Source: Microbacterium barkeri
GTDB taxonomy: Bacteria; Actinomycetota; Actinomycetes; Actinomycetales; Microbacteriaceae
DNA length: 64,000 nucleotides
Direction: 5' to 3'
Assembly (NCBI RefSeq): GCF_027921765.1
Contig: NZ_BSEJ01000015.1
Span: 1-64,000, forward strand
Positions 17,076 through 24,999 of the stretch are shown in pieces; the first letter of the stretch is position 1, and every line of letters begins with the position of its first letter. Below the pieces are notes generated by a model. It saw only the letters and a list, made by a program, of their open reading frames with translations. It was not told the DNA's origin and did no database searches. Position numbers and translations under genes: made by a program.

Positions 17076-17100
17076 CTTTAATCCATATGGTTGACTAAAG
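17076..17100 (+). promoter_or_regulatory. Dyad operator and -35 of the alpha-mannosidase gene
   Basis: A 25-bp imperfect palindrome runs from CTTTA to TAAAG around a CCATATGG core. Its right half contains TTGACT (17091-17096), a good -35 element for the gene downstream; the matching -10 is poor. It lies just after the ROK gene. AT-rich dyads with TTTA/TAAA ends are usual ROK-family targets, so this is the likely second binding site. Confidence 0.6.
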
Positions 17101-17154
17101 CTCGCGTTCAGCGTGGTTCGCGCGACGCTTCCCCGTCATGAGAAGGAGTCCTCG

Positions 17155-20100
17155 ATGACCGAGGTCCGACAGCAGGATGCCGCCACGCAGGTCGTGCGCC
17201 GGCTCGACCGCACCCGCCGCGAGGTGATCGTCCCCGGCGAGATCCGCGCATCGGCCCCGTTGTCCGTCGCCGCTCGCGCGGTGGGCGGCGAGCCCGTCTC
17301 GTTCGCGGAGGGCACCGATGGCGTCTTCGAGCCCCTGGAGCCCGGCGCGGCATGGGGCCGGGCGTGGGACACGGTCTGGATGCACGTGTCGGGAGCGGTC
17401 CCCGACGGCTGGGAGGTCGGCTCCCCGGAACGGCGCGGAGCCGTCCTCGAACTGGCGGTCGACCTCGGCTTCACGGCCGCGCAGTCGGGCTTCCAGGCCG
17501 AGGGCCTCGTCTACTCCCCGACGGGCGAGGTGATCCGCGCGCTGTCGCCCCTGAACCACCGCATCGCGCTCGACGGGGAGGCCGGGACGCCCATCGAGTA
17601 CTGGGTGGAGGCGGCCGCCAACCCGACGCTCAACACCCCCGACGGGATCGACCTCATCCCGCTCTCGCCGCTGGGCGACTGGGACACGGCCGGCGACGAG
17701 CCGCGCTACCGCTTCGGCGGCGCGCGGCTGGTCCTCCGCGACGCCGAGGTCTCCGCGCTCCGCCACGACATCGATCTCCTGAGGGGCATCGCCGTCGCGG
17801 CGACCACCGAGCGTCGTCGCCGCGAGCTCGTCCTGGCCGCACTGGAGCGGATGCTCGAGGCGCTCGATCCCCAGGACTTGACCGGCACGGCGGCCGCGGC
17901 GCGGCGCGCTCTCGAGCCGGCGCTCGCGGCACCGGCGCACGCGAGCGCCATGACGCTGACGGCCGTGGGCCACGCCCACATCGACTCGGCCTGGCTGTGG
18001 CCGTTGCGCGAGACCGTCCGCAAGTGCGCGCGGACGTTCTCCAACGTCGTGACACTGATGGAGCAGAATCCGGACTTCGTCTTCGCGTGCTCGTCCGCGC
18101 AGCAGTTCCGCTGGATGAAGGACTTCTATCCCGACCTGTTCGCGCGCATCCGCGAACGGGTCGAGGCGGGGCAGTTCGTGCCCGTCGGGGGCATGTGGGT
18201 CGAGTCGGACACGAACATGCCCAGCGGGGAGTCGCTGGCCCGACAGTTCGTCGCGGGGCAGGGCTTCTTCCGGCGCGAGTTCGGGATCACCTGCGAGGAG
18301 GTGTGGCTGCCGGACAGCTTCGGATACACCGGCGCCCTGCCGCAGATCGCGCGAAGCGGAGGGGCACGCTGGTTCTTCGGGCAGAAGATGTCGTGGAACC
18401 GCACGAACCGGATGCCGCATCACACCTTCGAGTGGGAGGGGATCGACGGCACCCGCATCCTCACGCACTTCACCCCCGTGGACACGTACAACTCCGATCT
18501 GTCGCCTGCGGAGCTCGTCTACGCGAGCGAGAACTTCGAGGACCACGCGGGCTTCGGCGGCGGCATCGTGCCCTTCGGATACGGCGACGGCGGCGGCGGA
18601 CCGACGCGCGAGATGCTCGAGGCCGGGAGGCGCTCCGCGGATGTGGAGGGCCTCCCCCGCGTCGCCTTCGGCAGCCCGGCCGACTTCTTCGCGACGGCGG
18701 AGGAGGAGGCGTCCGGCATGCGCCCGCCCGTGTGGATGGGCGAGATGTACCTGGAGCTGCATCGCGGCACGTACACCTCCCAGTCGCGCACGAAGCGCGG
18801 CAACCGGAGGTCGGAGGCGCTCCTGCGGGAGGCGGAGCTGTGGGCGGCCACGGCGTCGGTGCGGACGGGTGCGGAGTATCCCGCCGAACGGCTCGCCGAG
18901 CTCTGGGAGCGCACGCTGCTGCTGCAGTTCCACGACATCCTGCCCGGCAGCTCGATCTCGTGGGTCCATCGCGACGCCGAGCGCCTGCACGCCGAGACCC
19001 ACGCCGAGCTCGAGGGGATGATCGCCGACGCGATCGCGACGCTCGTCGGAGAGGGCGACACCGAGCTCGCCGCGAACGGGTCCCCGTTCGATCGCGTCGG
19101 AGTGCCCGCGCTCGGAATCGCCGAGCGGGGCCCGGCCGACGACGCGCGCGCGATCGTCGCGCACGAGGACGGCGAGGTCATCCTGCGAAACGAGGCCGCC
19201 GAGCTACGGGTCGCCCCGGACGGCACGTTCTCGGCGCTCGTCGACCGCGCCACCGGGCGCTCGCTGTTCGATGGCGACACCCGGGGGAACGCGCTCCATC
19301 TGCATCACGACGTCCCGACCGACTGGGACGCCTGGGACGTCGACGAGCACTACCGCCGTCAGCGCATCGAGGTCGGTGACGATGCCGCGGTGGAGGAGCT
19401 GGACGGGCAGAGGCTGAGGATCACACGGCGATTCGGGGCGTCGACCGTGTCGCAGGTGGTGCGGATGAGCGCGCGCGGCGACGTCGACATCGAGACCACG
19501 GTGGACTGGCACGAGCGGCAGCGGCTGCTCAAGCTCGCCTTCCCGTTCCTCGTCGACGCGCGCCACTCCACCGCTGAGACGCAGTTCGGCTCGGTCGCGC
19601 GGCCGATCCATGAGAACACCTCGTGGGACGCCGCGCGCTTCGAGATCGTCGCGCACCGCTGGATGCACGTCGACGACGGACGCACCGGGGTCGCGGTCGT
19701 GAACGACTCGACCTACGGACACGACGTCACCCGCCTGCCTCTCCCGGGATCGTCCCGCTACGCCACCCAGGTGCGGCAGACGCTGCTCCGCTCGCCGCTC
19801 TACCCGGATCCGGAGAGCGACCAGGGCACGCACGTCTTCCGCTCCCGGATCGTGGTCGGGTCGACGTCCGACGCCGTCGAAGCCGCCTACGACCTCGACA
19901 GCGCGATCCGCACGGTCCGGGGACGCTCGGGCGTGGAGCCGCTCGTGCGCGTCGGAGGAGAGGGGGTCGTGCTGCACACCGTCAAGCTCGCCGAGGACGG
20001 CTCGGGTGACGTGGTCGTGCGCCTCTACGAGTCGCTGGGCGCGCCGACACGGGCGCAGGTCCGCGTCGCGGCCTCCGGGATCGTCCCCGTCGACATCCTC

Positions 20101-20214
20101 GAGCAGCCCGTCGACAAGCGGGTCGAGATGACACCCGAGGGGGCGTCGTTCGACCTCCGTGCCTTCGAGGTCGCGACGCTCCGCCTCCGGATGACCACGG
20201 CGCAGGCCGGCTGA
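17155..20214 (+). CDS. Alpha-mannosidase, glycoside hydrolase family 38
   Basis: The 1019-residue cytosolic protein has an N-terminal beta domain, then the catalytic GH38 domain from about residue 270. GHAHIDSAWLWP gives zinc ligands His273, His275 and Asp277, and WLPDSFGYTGALPQI contains the probable nucleophile Asp387. The central helical domain and C-terminal beta-sandwich are complete, and length is normal for bacterial family members. It releases mannose from imported alpha-mannosides. The start is set by AAGGAG 7 bases upstream. It completes the locus with the ROK repressor, the importer and a sulfatase, and its transcript ends at the strong hairpin just downstream. Confidence 0.9.
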   Translation: MTEVRQQDAATQVVRRLDRTRREVIVPGEIRASAPLSVAARAVGGEPVSFAEGTDGVFEPLEPGAAWGRAWDTVWMHVSGAVPDGWEVGSPERRGAVLELAVDLGFTAAQSGFQAEGLVYSPTGEVIRALSPLNHRIALDGEAGTPIEYWVEAAANPTLNTPDGIDLIPLSPLGDWDTAGDEPRYRFGGARLVLRDAEVSALRHDIDLLRGIAVAATTERRRRELVLAALERMLEALDPQDLTGTAAAARRALEPALAAPAHASAMTLTAVGHAHIDSAWLWPLRETVRKCARTFSNVVTLMEQNPDFVFACSSAQQFRWMKDFYPDLFARIRERVEAGQFVPVGGMWVESDTNMPSGESLARQFVAGQGFFRREFGITCEEVWLPDSFGYTGALPQIARSGGARWFFGQKMSWNRTNRMPHHTFEWEGIDGTRILTHFTPVDTYNSDLSPAELVYASENFEDHAGFGGGIVPFGYGDGGGGPTREMLEAGRRSADVEGLPRVAFGSPADFFATAEEEASGMRPPVWMGEMYLELHRGTYTSQSRTKRGNRRSEALLREAELWAATASVRTGAEYPAERLAELWERTLLLQFHDILPGSSISWVHRDAERLHAETHAELEGMIADAIATLVGEGDTELAANGSPFDRVGVPALGIAERGPADDARAIVAHEDGEVILRNEAAELRVAPDGTFSALVDRATGRSLFDGDTRGNALHLHHDVPTDWDAWDVDEHYRRQRIEVGDDAAVEELDGQRLRITRRFGASTVSQVVRMSARGDVDIETTVDWHERQRLLKLAFPFLVDARHSTAETQFGSVARPIHENTSWDAARFEIVAHRWMHVDDGRTGVAVVNDSTYGHDVTRLPLPGSSRYATQVRQTLLRSPLYPDPESDQGTHVFRSRIVVGSTSDAVEAAYDLDSAIRTVRGRSGVEPLVRVGGEGVVLHTVKLAEDGSGDVVVRLYESLGAPTRAQVRVAASGIVPVDILEQPVDKRVEMTPEGASFDLRAFEVATLRLRMTTAQAG

Positions 20215-20226
20215 CCGGCCCGGCAC

Positions 20227-20264
20227 GCGAAAGGGCGGACGGCCGAAGCCGTCCGCCCTTTCGC
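20227..20264. terminator. Bidirectional terminator between the alpha-mannosidase gene and glmM
   Basis: A perfect 17-bp stem (20227-20243 with 20248-20264) encloses a CGAA loop between two convergent genes. Its arms end in AAA and TTT, so it can work in either direction. Confidence 0.85.
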
Positions 20265-20273
20265 GATGCGGGG

Positions 20274-21638
20274 CTACAGCCCGAGGCGCTCCTCGACCAC
20301 CGCGGCGAGGCCGTCGGCGTGGCGCTTCGCGGTCTCCTCGTCGGCGGCCTCCACCATTACGCGGACGAGCGGCTCGGTGCCGGAGGCGCGCAGCAGCACG
20401 CGGCCGGTGTCGCCGAGCTCCTCCTCGACGCGGCGAACGGTCGCCTGCACGACCTCGTCGTCGACGCGGGCCTTGTCGACGCCGCGCACGTTGACGAGCA
20501 CCTGCGGGAACACGGTCATGATCGAGGCGAGCTCGGCCAGGCTCTTGCCCTGACGCGCCATCTCGGCCACGAGGTGCAGTCCGGTGAGCACGCCGTCGCC
20601 CGTGGTCGCGTGCGCGTTCATGATCACGTGCCCCGATTGCTCGCCGCCGAGCGAGTAGCCGTGCGCGTTCATCTCCTCGAGCACGTAGCGGTCGCCGACG
20701 GCCGCGGTCTTCACCGCGATGCCGCGGCCGCGCATGGCGACGTGCAGGCCGAGGTTGCTCATCACGGTCGCGACGAGCGTGTCGTCCGCGAGCAGCCCGC
20801 GCTCCTGCATCGACGCCGCGAGGATCGCCATGATCTGGTCGCCGTCCACGGCGACGCCGTCGGCGGTCACCGCGAGGCAGCGGTCGGCGTCGCCGTCGTG
20901 CGCGATTCCCACGTCGGCCCCGTGCGCGCGCACGGCCTCCGCGAGGTTGTCGATGTGGGTCGACCCCACGCCGTCGTTGATGTTCAGCCCGTCGGGGTCG
21001 GCGCCGATGACGGTGACCGTCGCGCCCGCGTCCTTGAACACCTGCGGCGAGACGCCCGCGGCGGCGCCGTTGGCGCAGTCGAGGACGACGTGGATGCCGT
21101 CGAGCCGCGCGGGCAGGGTGCCGAGCAGGTGCAGCAGGTAGCGGTCCTCGGCGTCCGAGAAACGGCGGATGCGCCCGACGTCGCCGCCCGTGGGCAGGAG
21201 CTTGTCGCGCTCCAGGTAGCGCTCGATGCGCTGCTCCACGACGTCCGGCAGCTTCACGCCCCCGCGGGCGAAGATCTTGATGCCGTTGTCGGGCGCCGGG
21301 TTGTGCGAGGCCGACACCATGACCCCGAAGTCGGCGTCGAGGTCGCCGATGAGGAAGGCGAGCGCAGGGGTCGGGATGACGCCGGCGTCGTAGACGTCGA
21401 CGCCCGAGGCCGCCAGGCCCGCCGAGACGGCCGCGCTGAGGAACTCACCCGAGATGCGGGGATCGCGCGCGATGACGGCCGTGGCGCGCTTGCCGGCGGC
21501 CCGGCGCGCCTCGGCGGAACGCCCCTGGCCCAGGACGACGGCGGTCGCCTGGGCCAGGGAGAGAGCGAGGTCGGCGGTGAGGGCTCCGTTCGCGAGCCCC
21601 CGCACGCCGTCCGTGCCGAAAAGCGGCTCTTCGGACAT
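20274..21638 (-). CDS. glmM: Phosphoglucosamine mutase with an IS-supplied start codon
   Basis: The 454-residue enzyme interconverts glucosamine 6- and 1-phosphate, an essential step to UDP-GlcNAc and peptidoglycan. The phosphorylated Ser111 lies in VMVSASHNP, the metal loop is DGDADR, and the ending [12 protein letters not shown] is typical. Its first five residues, MSEEP, are encoded by the inverted repeat of the adjacent ISL3 element (ATG at 21638 inside the repeat). Native sequence resumes at LFGTDGVRG. The original start, MPLFGTDG, is now stranded at 23095 beyond the insertion. No good ribosome site or promoter is visible before the new ATG, so expression probably depends on read-through or on a promoter inside the element. 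Confidence 0.95.
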   Translation of the reverse strand: MSEEPLFGTDGVRGLANGALTADLALSLAQATAVVLGQGRSAEARRAAGKRATAVIARDPRISGEFLSAAVSAGLAASGVDVYDAGVIPTPALAFLIGDLDADFGVMVSASHNPAPDNGIKIFARGGVKLPDVVEQRIERYLERDKLLPTGGDVGRIRRFSDAEDRYLLHLLGTLPARLDGIHVVLDCANGAAAGVSPQVFKDAGATVTVIGADPDGLNINDGVGSTHIDNLAEAVRAHGADVGIAHDGDADRCLAVTADGVAVDGDQIMAILAASMQERGLLADDTLVATVMSNLGLHVAMRGRGIAVKTAAVGDRYVLEEMNAHGYSLGGEQSGHVIMNAHATTGDGVLTGLHLVAEMARQGKSLAELASIMTVFPQVLVNVRGVDKARVDDEVVQATVRRVEEELGDTGRVLLRASGTEPLVRVMVEAADEETAKRHADGLAAVVEERLGL

Positions 21639-21647
21639 CCGGTGGGG
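21617..21647 (+). repeat. Left target duplication and left inverted repeat
   Basis: CGAAAAGC (21617-21624) is the target copy on the glmM side. It is followed by the 23-bp repeat starting GGCTCTTCGGACATCC. Read on the minus strand, the repeat contains ATGTCCGAAGAGCC, which is the glmM start codon plus four codons now in use. Confidence 0.95.
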
Positions 21648-21680
21648 TGAGGGTGGCCGGGCGGTGATTCGGCGGTAGGG

Positions 21681-21738
21681 GTCGAGGTCCCCGAGGATCA
21701 GAAGCGCTAACTCTCTGATTCCGACCGAGGACCTCGAC
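21681..21738 (+). promoter_or_regulatory. Hairpin covering the transposase ribosome site
   Basis: GTCGAGGTCC (21681-21690) pairs perfectly with GGACCTCGAC (21729-21738), directly before the GTG start at 21739. A smaller stem, ATCAGA/TCTGAT (21697-21702 with 21714-21719), lies within the loop. The outer stem's right arm covers part of the GAGGA ribosome site at 21727-21731. If an external transcript entered the element it would fold and hide that site, a known way for insertion sequences to avoid activation by neighbouring promoters. Confidence 0.55.
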
Positions 21739-23058
21739 GTGCTTCACCCTACTTCGGGGTGCGCTGACGCGCGCCCCGCCGACTGTCCGTGTGCCCGCTG
21801 CGACCTGCTTCTCGGCCTCGACGGTGTCCATGTCGAGCACGTCGAGCGTCGCGACGGACTTCTTGTGGTGACCGTTTCGACTCCGGCGTCCCCGACGGGC
21901 TGCCCGGGGTGCGGCGTGCTCGTGACGAGCCGTGGTCGGCGCCTTCGGGTGCTGCATGACGTGCCGGGTGTGACGCGGGTGAGGGTGGTGTGGCGGCAGC
22001 GGATGTGGCGGTGCGGCGAGTCCGGCTGTCCGCGGAAGACGTTCGTGGAACAGGTCCCGTCGCTGGTCGCGCCGCGCGGGTCGATCACCGCCCGCGCCGT
22101 CGCGTGGGCGATCGGGCAGCTGCGTCGCGAGCACGCCACCATCCAAGGACTCGCCCGGCAGCTCGGGACGTCGTGGAAGACGGTGTGGCGGGCCGTCGAA
22201 CCCGAACTGGTCAAGCTCGCGGCGGACGAGTCCTTGTTCGAGAATGTCACCAGCCTCGGCGTCGACGAGCGCGTCTGGCATCACGTCGACCCGCGCCGAC
22301 GGGGGCCGAAGGAGCTGACCGGGATGGTCGACCTCACCCGCGACAGCCAAGGGAAGACGCGGGCCAGGCTGCTGGATCTGGTGCCCGGTCGATCCGGGAA
22401 GGCGTACGCGACCTGGCTCGGTGAGCGCGGCGACGCGTTCCGGAAGCAGGTGAAGGTCGCCGCGTTGGATCCGTTCGCCGGATACAAGACCGCGATCGAC
22501 GACAAGCTCGACGACGCCGTCGCCGTCCTCGACGCGTTCCACGTTGTGAAGCTCGGCACCGCCGCGGTCGACGAGGTCCGCCGTCGCGTTCAGCAGGACA
22601 CCCTCGGGCACCGCGGACGCAAGGGCGACCCGCTCTACGGGGTGCAGACCATCCTGCGCGCCGGGGCCGAGAACCTCACCGACAAGCAGCGGGTGAGGCT
22701 GACCGCGGCGATGGAAGCCGACCCCGCGCACGACGAAGTGTTCGTCGCTTGGCAGTGCGCGCAGCAACTCCGCTCCGCCTACCACCAGGGCGATCTGGCC
22801 GCGGGGCGGCGGATCGCTGAGCAAGTCGTCGACACGTTCCACACCTGCCCGATCCCCGAGATCGCACGACTGGGCCGCACCCTCCGCCGCTGGCGCGACG
22901 CGTTCCTGGCGTACTTCACGACGGGGCGGTCATCGAACGGTGGCACCGAGGCCGTGAACGGGATCATCGAGCTCCACCGCCGCCTCGCCCGCGGCTACCG
23001 CAACCGGCACAACTACCGGCTCCGCATGCTCCTCGCCGCCGGCGGACTCACCCCATGA
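21739..23058 (+). CDS. ISL3-family transposase
   Basis: The 439-residue protein starts with a Cys-rich zinc region (CPCARC, then GCPGCGVLV...CPRKTF) and a helix-turn-helix. The DDE transposase domain follows: [34 protein letters not shown], and the late [32 protein letters not shown] block. This order is diagnostic for ISL3. The frame is intact from a GTG start to a stop just inside the right inverted repeat, so the enzyme is probably functional. It cuts and pastes the element in the cytosol using the 23-bp ends. Confidence 0.94.
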   Translation: MLHPTSGCADARPADCPCARCDLLLGLDGVHVEHVERRDGLLVVTVSTPASPTGCPGCGVLVTSRGRRLRVLHDVPGVTRVRVVWRQRMWRCGESGCPRKTFVEQVPSLVAPRGSITARAVAWAIGQLRREHATIQGLARQLGTSWKTVWRAVEPELVKLAADESLFENVTSLGVDERVWHHVDPRRRGPKELTGMVDLTRDSQGKTRARLLDLVPGRSGKAYATWLGERGDAFRKQVKVAALDPFAGYKTAIDDKLDDAVAVLDAFHVVKLGTAAVDEVRRRVQQDTLGHRGRKGDPLYGVQTILRAGAENLTDKQRVRLTAAMEADPAHDEVFVAWQCAQQLRSAYHQGDLAAGRRIAEQVVDTFHTCPIPEIARLGRTLRRWRDAFLAYFTTGRSSNGGTEAVNGIIELHRRLARGYRNRHNYRLRMLLAAGGLTP

Positions 23059-23095
23059 CCCCCACCGGATGTCCGAAGAGCCCGAAAAGCGGCAT
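23048..23095 (-). other. Stranded native glmM start, now a 15-codon mini-frame
   Basis: The ATG at 23095 lies 15 bp after the rpsI stop and reads MPLFG, exactly the expected native GlmM start, but then runs into the insertion sequence and stops after 15 codons ([15 protein letters not shown]). It marks the original translation start of glmM and confirms that the gene was the last member of the rplM-rpsI operon before the insertion. Confidence 0.85.
23060..23090 (-). repeat. Right inverted repeat and right target duplication
   Basis: The 23-bp repeat at 23060-23082 is the exact reverse complement of the left end. It is followed by the second CGAAAAGC copy (23083-23090) on the rpsI side. One base beyond the repeat the two ends diverge. 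Confidence 0.95.
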
Positions 23096-23110
23096 GGAGT
23101 GGATCTCGCC

Positions 23111-23587
23111 TTAGCGCTTCGAGAACTGCGAAGCCTTGCGGGCCTTCTTGAGACCGGCCTTCTTGCGCTCGATGACGCGGGCGTCGCGCGTGAGGAAGCC
23201 GGCCTTCTTGAGGGTCGGGCGGTTGTTCTCGCGGTCGACCTCGTTGAGGGCGCGCGCGATGGCGAGGCGCAGCGCGCCGGCCTGGCCCGAGGGGCCGCCG
23301 CCGTTGATGCGGGCGATCACGTCGTACGCGCCGTTGAGGTTGAGCACCGTGAAGGGGTCCGTGATGAGCTGCTGGTGCAGCTTGTTCGGGAAGTACTCCT
23401 CGAGCGTGCGGCCGTTGACCGTGAAGGAGCCCGAGCCGGGGATGATGCGCACGCGGGCGATGGCCTGCTTGCGACGGCCCACGGCAGCACCGGGGACGCT
23501 CACGACGGGGCGCTCGGCCACGACGACGTCGTTCGCCGGCGTCTCGGTCGAGTAGTTCTGGATGTCGTTTTCGATTTCGTTCGCCAC
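23111..23587 (-). CDS. rpsI: Ribosomal protein S9
   Basis: The 158-residue protein has a variable acidic N-terminus of about 37 residues, typical of actinobacteria. The conserved S9 core follows ([46 protein letters not shown]). It ends with the basic [17 protein letters not shown] tail that reaches the decoding-site tRNA in the 30S subunit. It follows rplM by 23 bp in the universal L13-S9 operon. Its former downstream partner glmM is now 1.5 kb away because of the insertion sequence. Confidence 0.97.
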   Translation of the reverse strand: MANEIENDIQNYSTETPANDVVVAERPVVSVPGAAVGRRKQAIARVRIIPGSGSFTVNGRTLEEYFPNKLHQQLITDPFTVLNLNGAYDVIARINGGGPSGQAGALRLAIARALNEVDRENNRPTLKKAGFLTRDARVIERKKAGLKKARKASQFSKR

Positions 23588-23610
23588 GATGAAGTCCTTA
23601 GGGGCGCCGC

Positions 23611-24060
23611 TTACTGGGCGACCTGGTCGAGGGTGTGCGTCTTGGGCTGCTGAGCGGCGTGCGGGTGCTCGGCACCGGCGTACACCTTCAGCTTCGCGAG
23701 CTGCTCACGGCCAAGCGTGTTCTTGGGGAGCATGCCGCGGACTGCCTTCTCGACAGCGCGGACCGGGTTCTTCTCGAGGAGCTCGGCGTACGTGACGGCC
23801 TTGAGCCCGCCCGGGTAGCCCGAGTGACGGTAGGCCTTCTTCTGCTGGAGCTTCTGACCGGTGAGCGCGACCTTGTCGGCGTTCACGATGATGACGAAGT
23901 CGCCCATGTCCATGTGGGGGGGGGCGAACGTCGCCTTGTGCTTGCCGCGGAGGAGCGCGGCGGCGTGCGAGGCGAGGCGTCCGAGGACGACGTCGGTGGC
24001 GTCGATCACGAGCCACTCGCGCTGGGCTTCACCGGCCTTCGGGCTGTAAGTGCGCGTCAC
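23611..24060 (-). CDS. rplM: Ribosomal protein L13
   Basis: The 149-residue protein is full-length L13: [29 protein letters not shown], then [33 protein letters not shown] and the RHSGYPGG turn. It is a large-subunit protein needed early in 50S assembly. A GTG at 24060 gives the family's normal N-terminus; an upstream extension in the same frame has no homology. It is the first gene of the operon with rpsI, and a small hairpin lies in its leader. Confidence 0.96.
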   Translation of the reverse strand: MTRTYSPKAGEAQREWLVIDATDVVLGRLASHAAALLRGKHKATFAPPHMDMGDFVIIVNADKVALTGQKLQQKKAYRHSGYPGGLKAVTYAELLEKNPVRAVEKAVRGMLPKNTLGREQLAKLKVYAGAEHPHAAQQPKTHTLDQVAQ

Positions 24061-24079
24061 AGTAGTGCTGCTTTCTTTT

Positions 24080-24095
24080 CGAACGGAGACGTTCG
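24080..24095 (-). promoter_or_regulatory. Leader hairpin of the rplM-rpsI operon
   Basis: CGAACG and CGTTCG form a perfect 6-bp stem closed by a four-base loop, 20 bases upstream of the rplM start. Some bacterial rplM leaders are structured for autoregulation by L13, so this may be a fragment of such an element. No promoter could be fixed in 24096-24243. Confidence 0.35.
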
Positions 24096-24243
24096 TGAAT
24101 CCCGCTCCGGGCGGTGTGACCGGTCGATCCCGGCCTGCACGCGCGGTGGAGGGCTCACGTTCGCGACACCCAGACGGGTGCCAAAGAGACCGCTTAGCGG
24201 ACGCGCCCCGCAGAGGCAAAGCGGGACGGGGGATGCGGGCGCC

Positions 24244-24912
24244 TCACCGGTAGCTCGCGCGGACGAGGATGGGGAGGTGGTCGCTCCTGCCCTGCGGGAG
24301 GGTGGTGACGTCGTCGATCGCCAGGCCCGCGGACGTGGCGAAGTCGTAGTGCCCCTTGAAGAAGCGGTAGCGCGTGTAGGTGCGCGAGTCGGACAGGGTG
24401 AGGTCGTACCCCTGCCCGCGCACGCGCTCGTGCAGGCGCTCCTTGAAGACGGGGTAGTTGTAGTCGCCGACCATGAGGGTCGGCAGTCCCGGTCCGAGCC
24501 GGCCGAGCGCGCCCAGGGCGGATCGGATCTGATGGCGCCGCAGCGAGTTCAGGGCGGTGAGCGGCGCGGCGTGGAAGGAGGCCAGCACCACTTCGCGCCC
24601 GGCGTCGATGTCGAACAGCCGCGCGCCGAGGAGGCGCTCGTGCGCGGGCTTGAGCACGATGTCGTGCAGTGAGCGCTTGAGCGACATCATGACGACGTCG
24701 CTGAGGCGGAACATGTTCTCGCGGTAGTAGAGCGCGAGCCCCAGGCGGTTGCGCTGCGTGGCGCGGGCGAGCGCGAGCCCGCCGATGTGCGCGGGGAGAT
24801 CCGCCGTGTCGGCCTCCTGCAGGCACAGCACGTTGGCGTCCCACCGCTCGACGAGCCCTTCCAGCTCGGCGGCCGCGGCGTGCTTGCGCAGGTTGTACGA
24901 GATCACCTTCAT
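24244..24912 (-). CDS. Endonuclease/exonuclease/phosphatase family protein
   Basis: The 222-residue protein carries the EEP fold signatures: MKVISYNLRK at the N-terminus, LCLQEAD with the metal-binding Glu near residue 36, MVGDYNYPVF with Asp-x-Asn near residue 160, and the final SDHLPILV His. Members cut nucleic acids or remove phosphates from lipids or sugars; which applies here is not visible. There is no signal peptide or membrane helix. TACCCT lies seven bases before the start, suggesting a leaderless transcript. The gene diverges from the histidine kinase remnant, with 87 bp between. Confidence 0.8.
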   Translation of the reverse strand: MKVISYNLRKHAAAAELEGLVERWDANVLCLQEADTADLPAHIGGLALARATQRNRLGLALYYRENMFRLSDVVMMSLKRSLHDIVLKPAHERLLGARLFDIDAGREVVLASFHAAPLTALNSLRRHQIRSALGALGRLGPGLPTLMVGDYNYPVFKERLHERVRGQGYDLTLSDSRTYTRYRFFKGHYDFATSAGLAIDDVTTLPQGRSDHLPILVRASYR

Positions 24913-24999
24913 CCCGTCCAGGGTAGGCCTCTCCCGCCCCTCGGGCGCGGGATGCCGCGGCGAGCGCGGAGAGCCCGCGCCGCTGGCTACACTTCGGGC

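Larger units (their letters stand above)
21625..23082 (+). mobile_element. Complete ISL3-family insertion sequence (1458 bp)
   Basis: The element is bounded by perfect 23-bp inverted repeats (21625-21647 and 23060-23082) and flanked by an 8-bp direct duplication CGAAAAGC (21617-21624 and 23083-23090), the target-site size known for ISL3. It encodes one intact transposase. Identical ends and an undamaged duplication indicate a recent insertion. It split the rpsI-glmM junction at codons 2-4 of glmM. No passenger genes are present. Confidence 0.95.
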
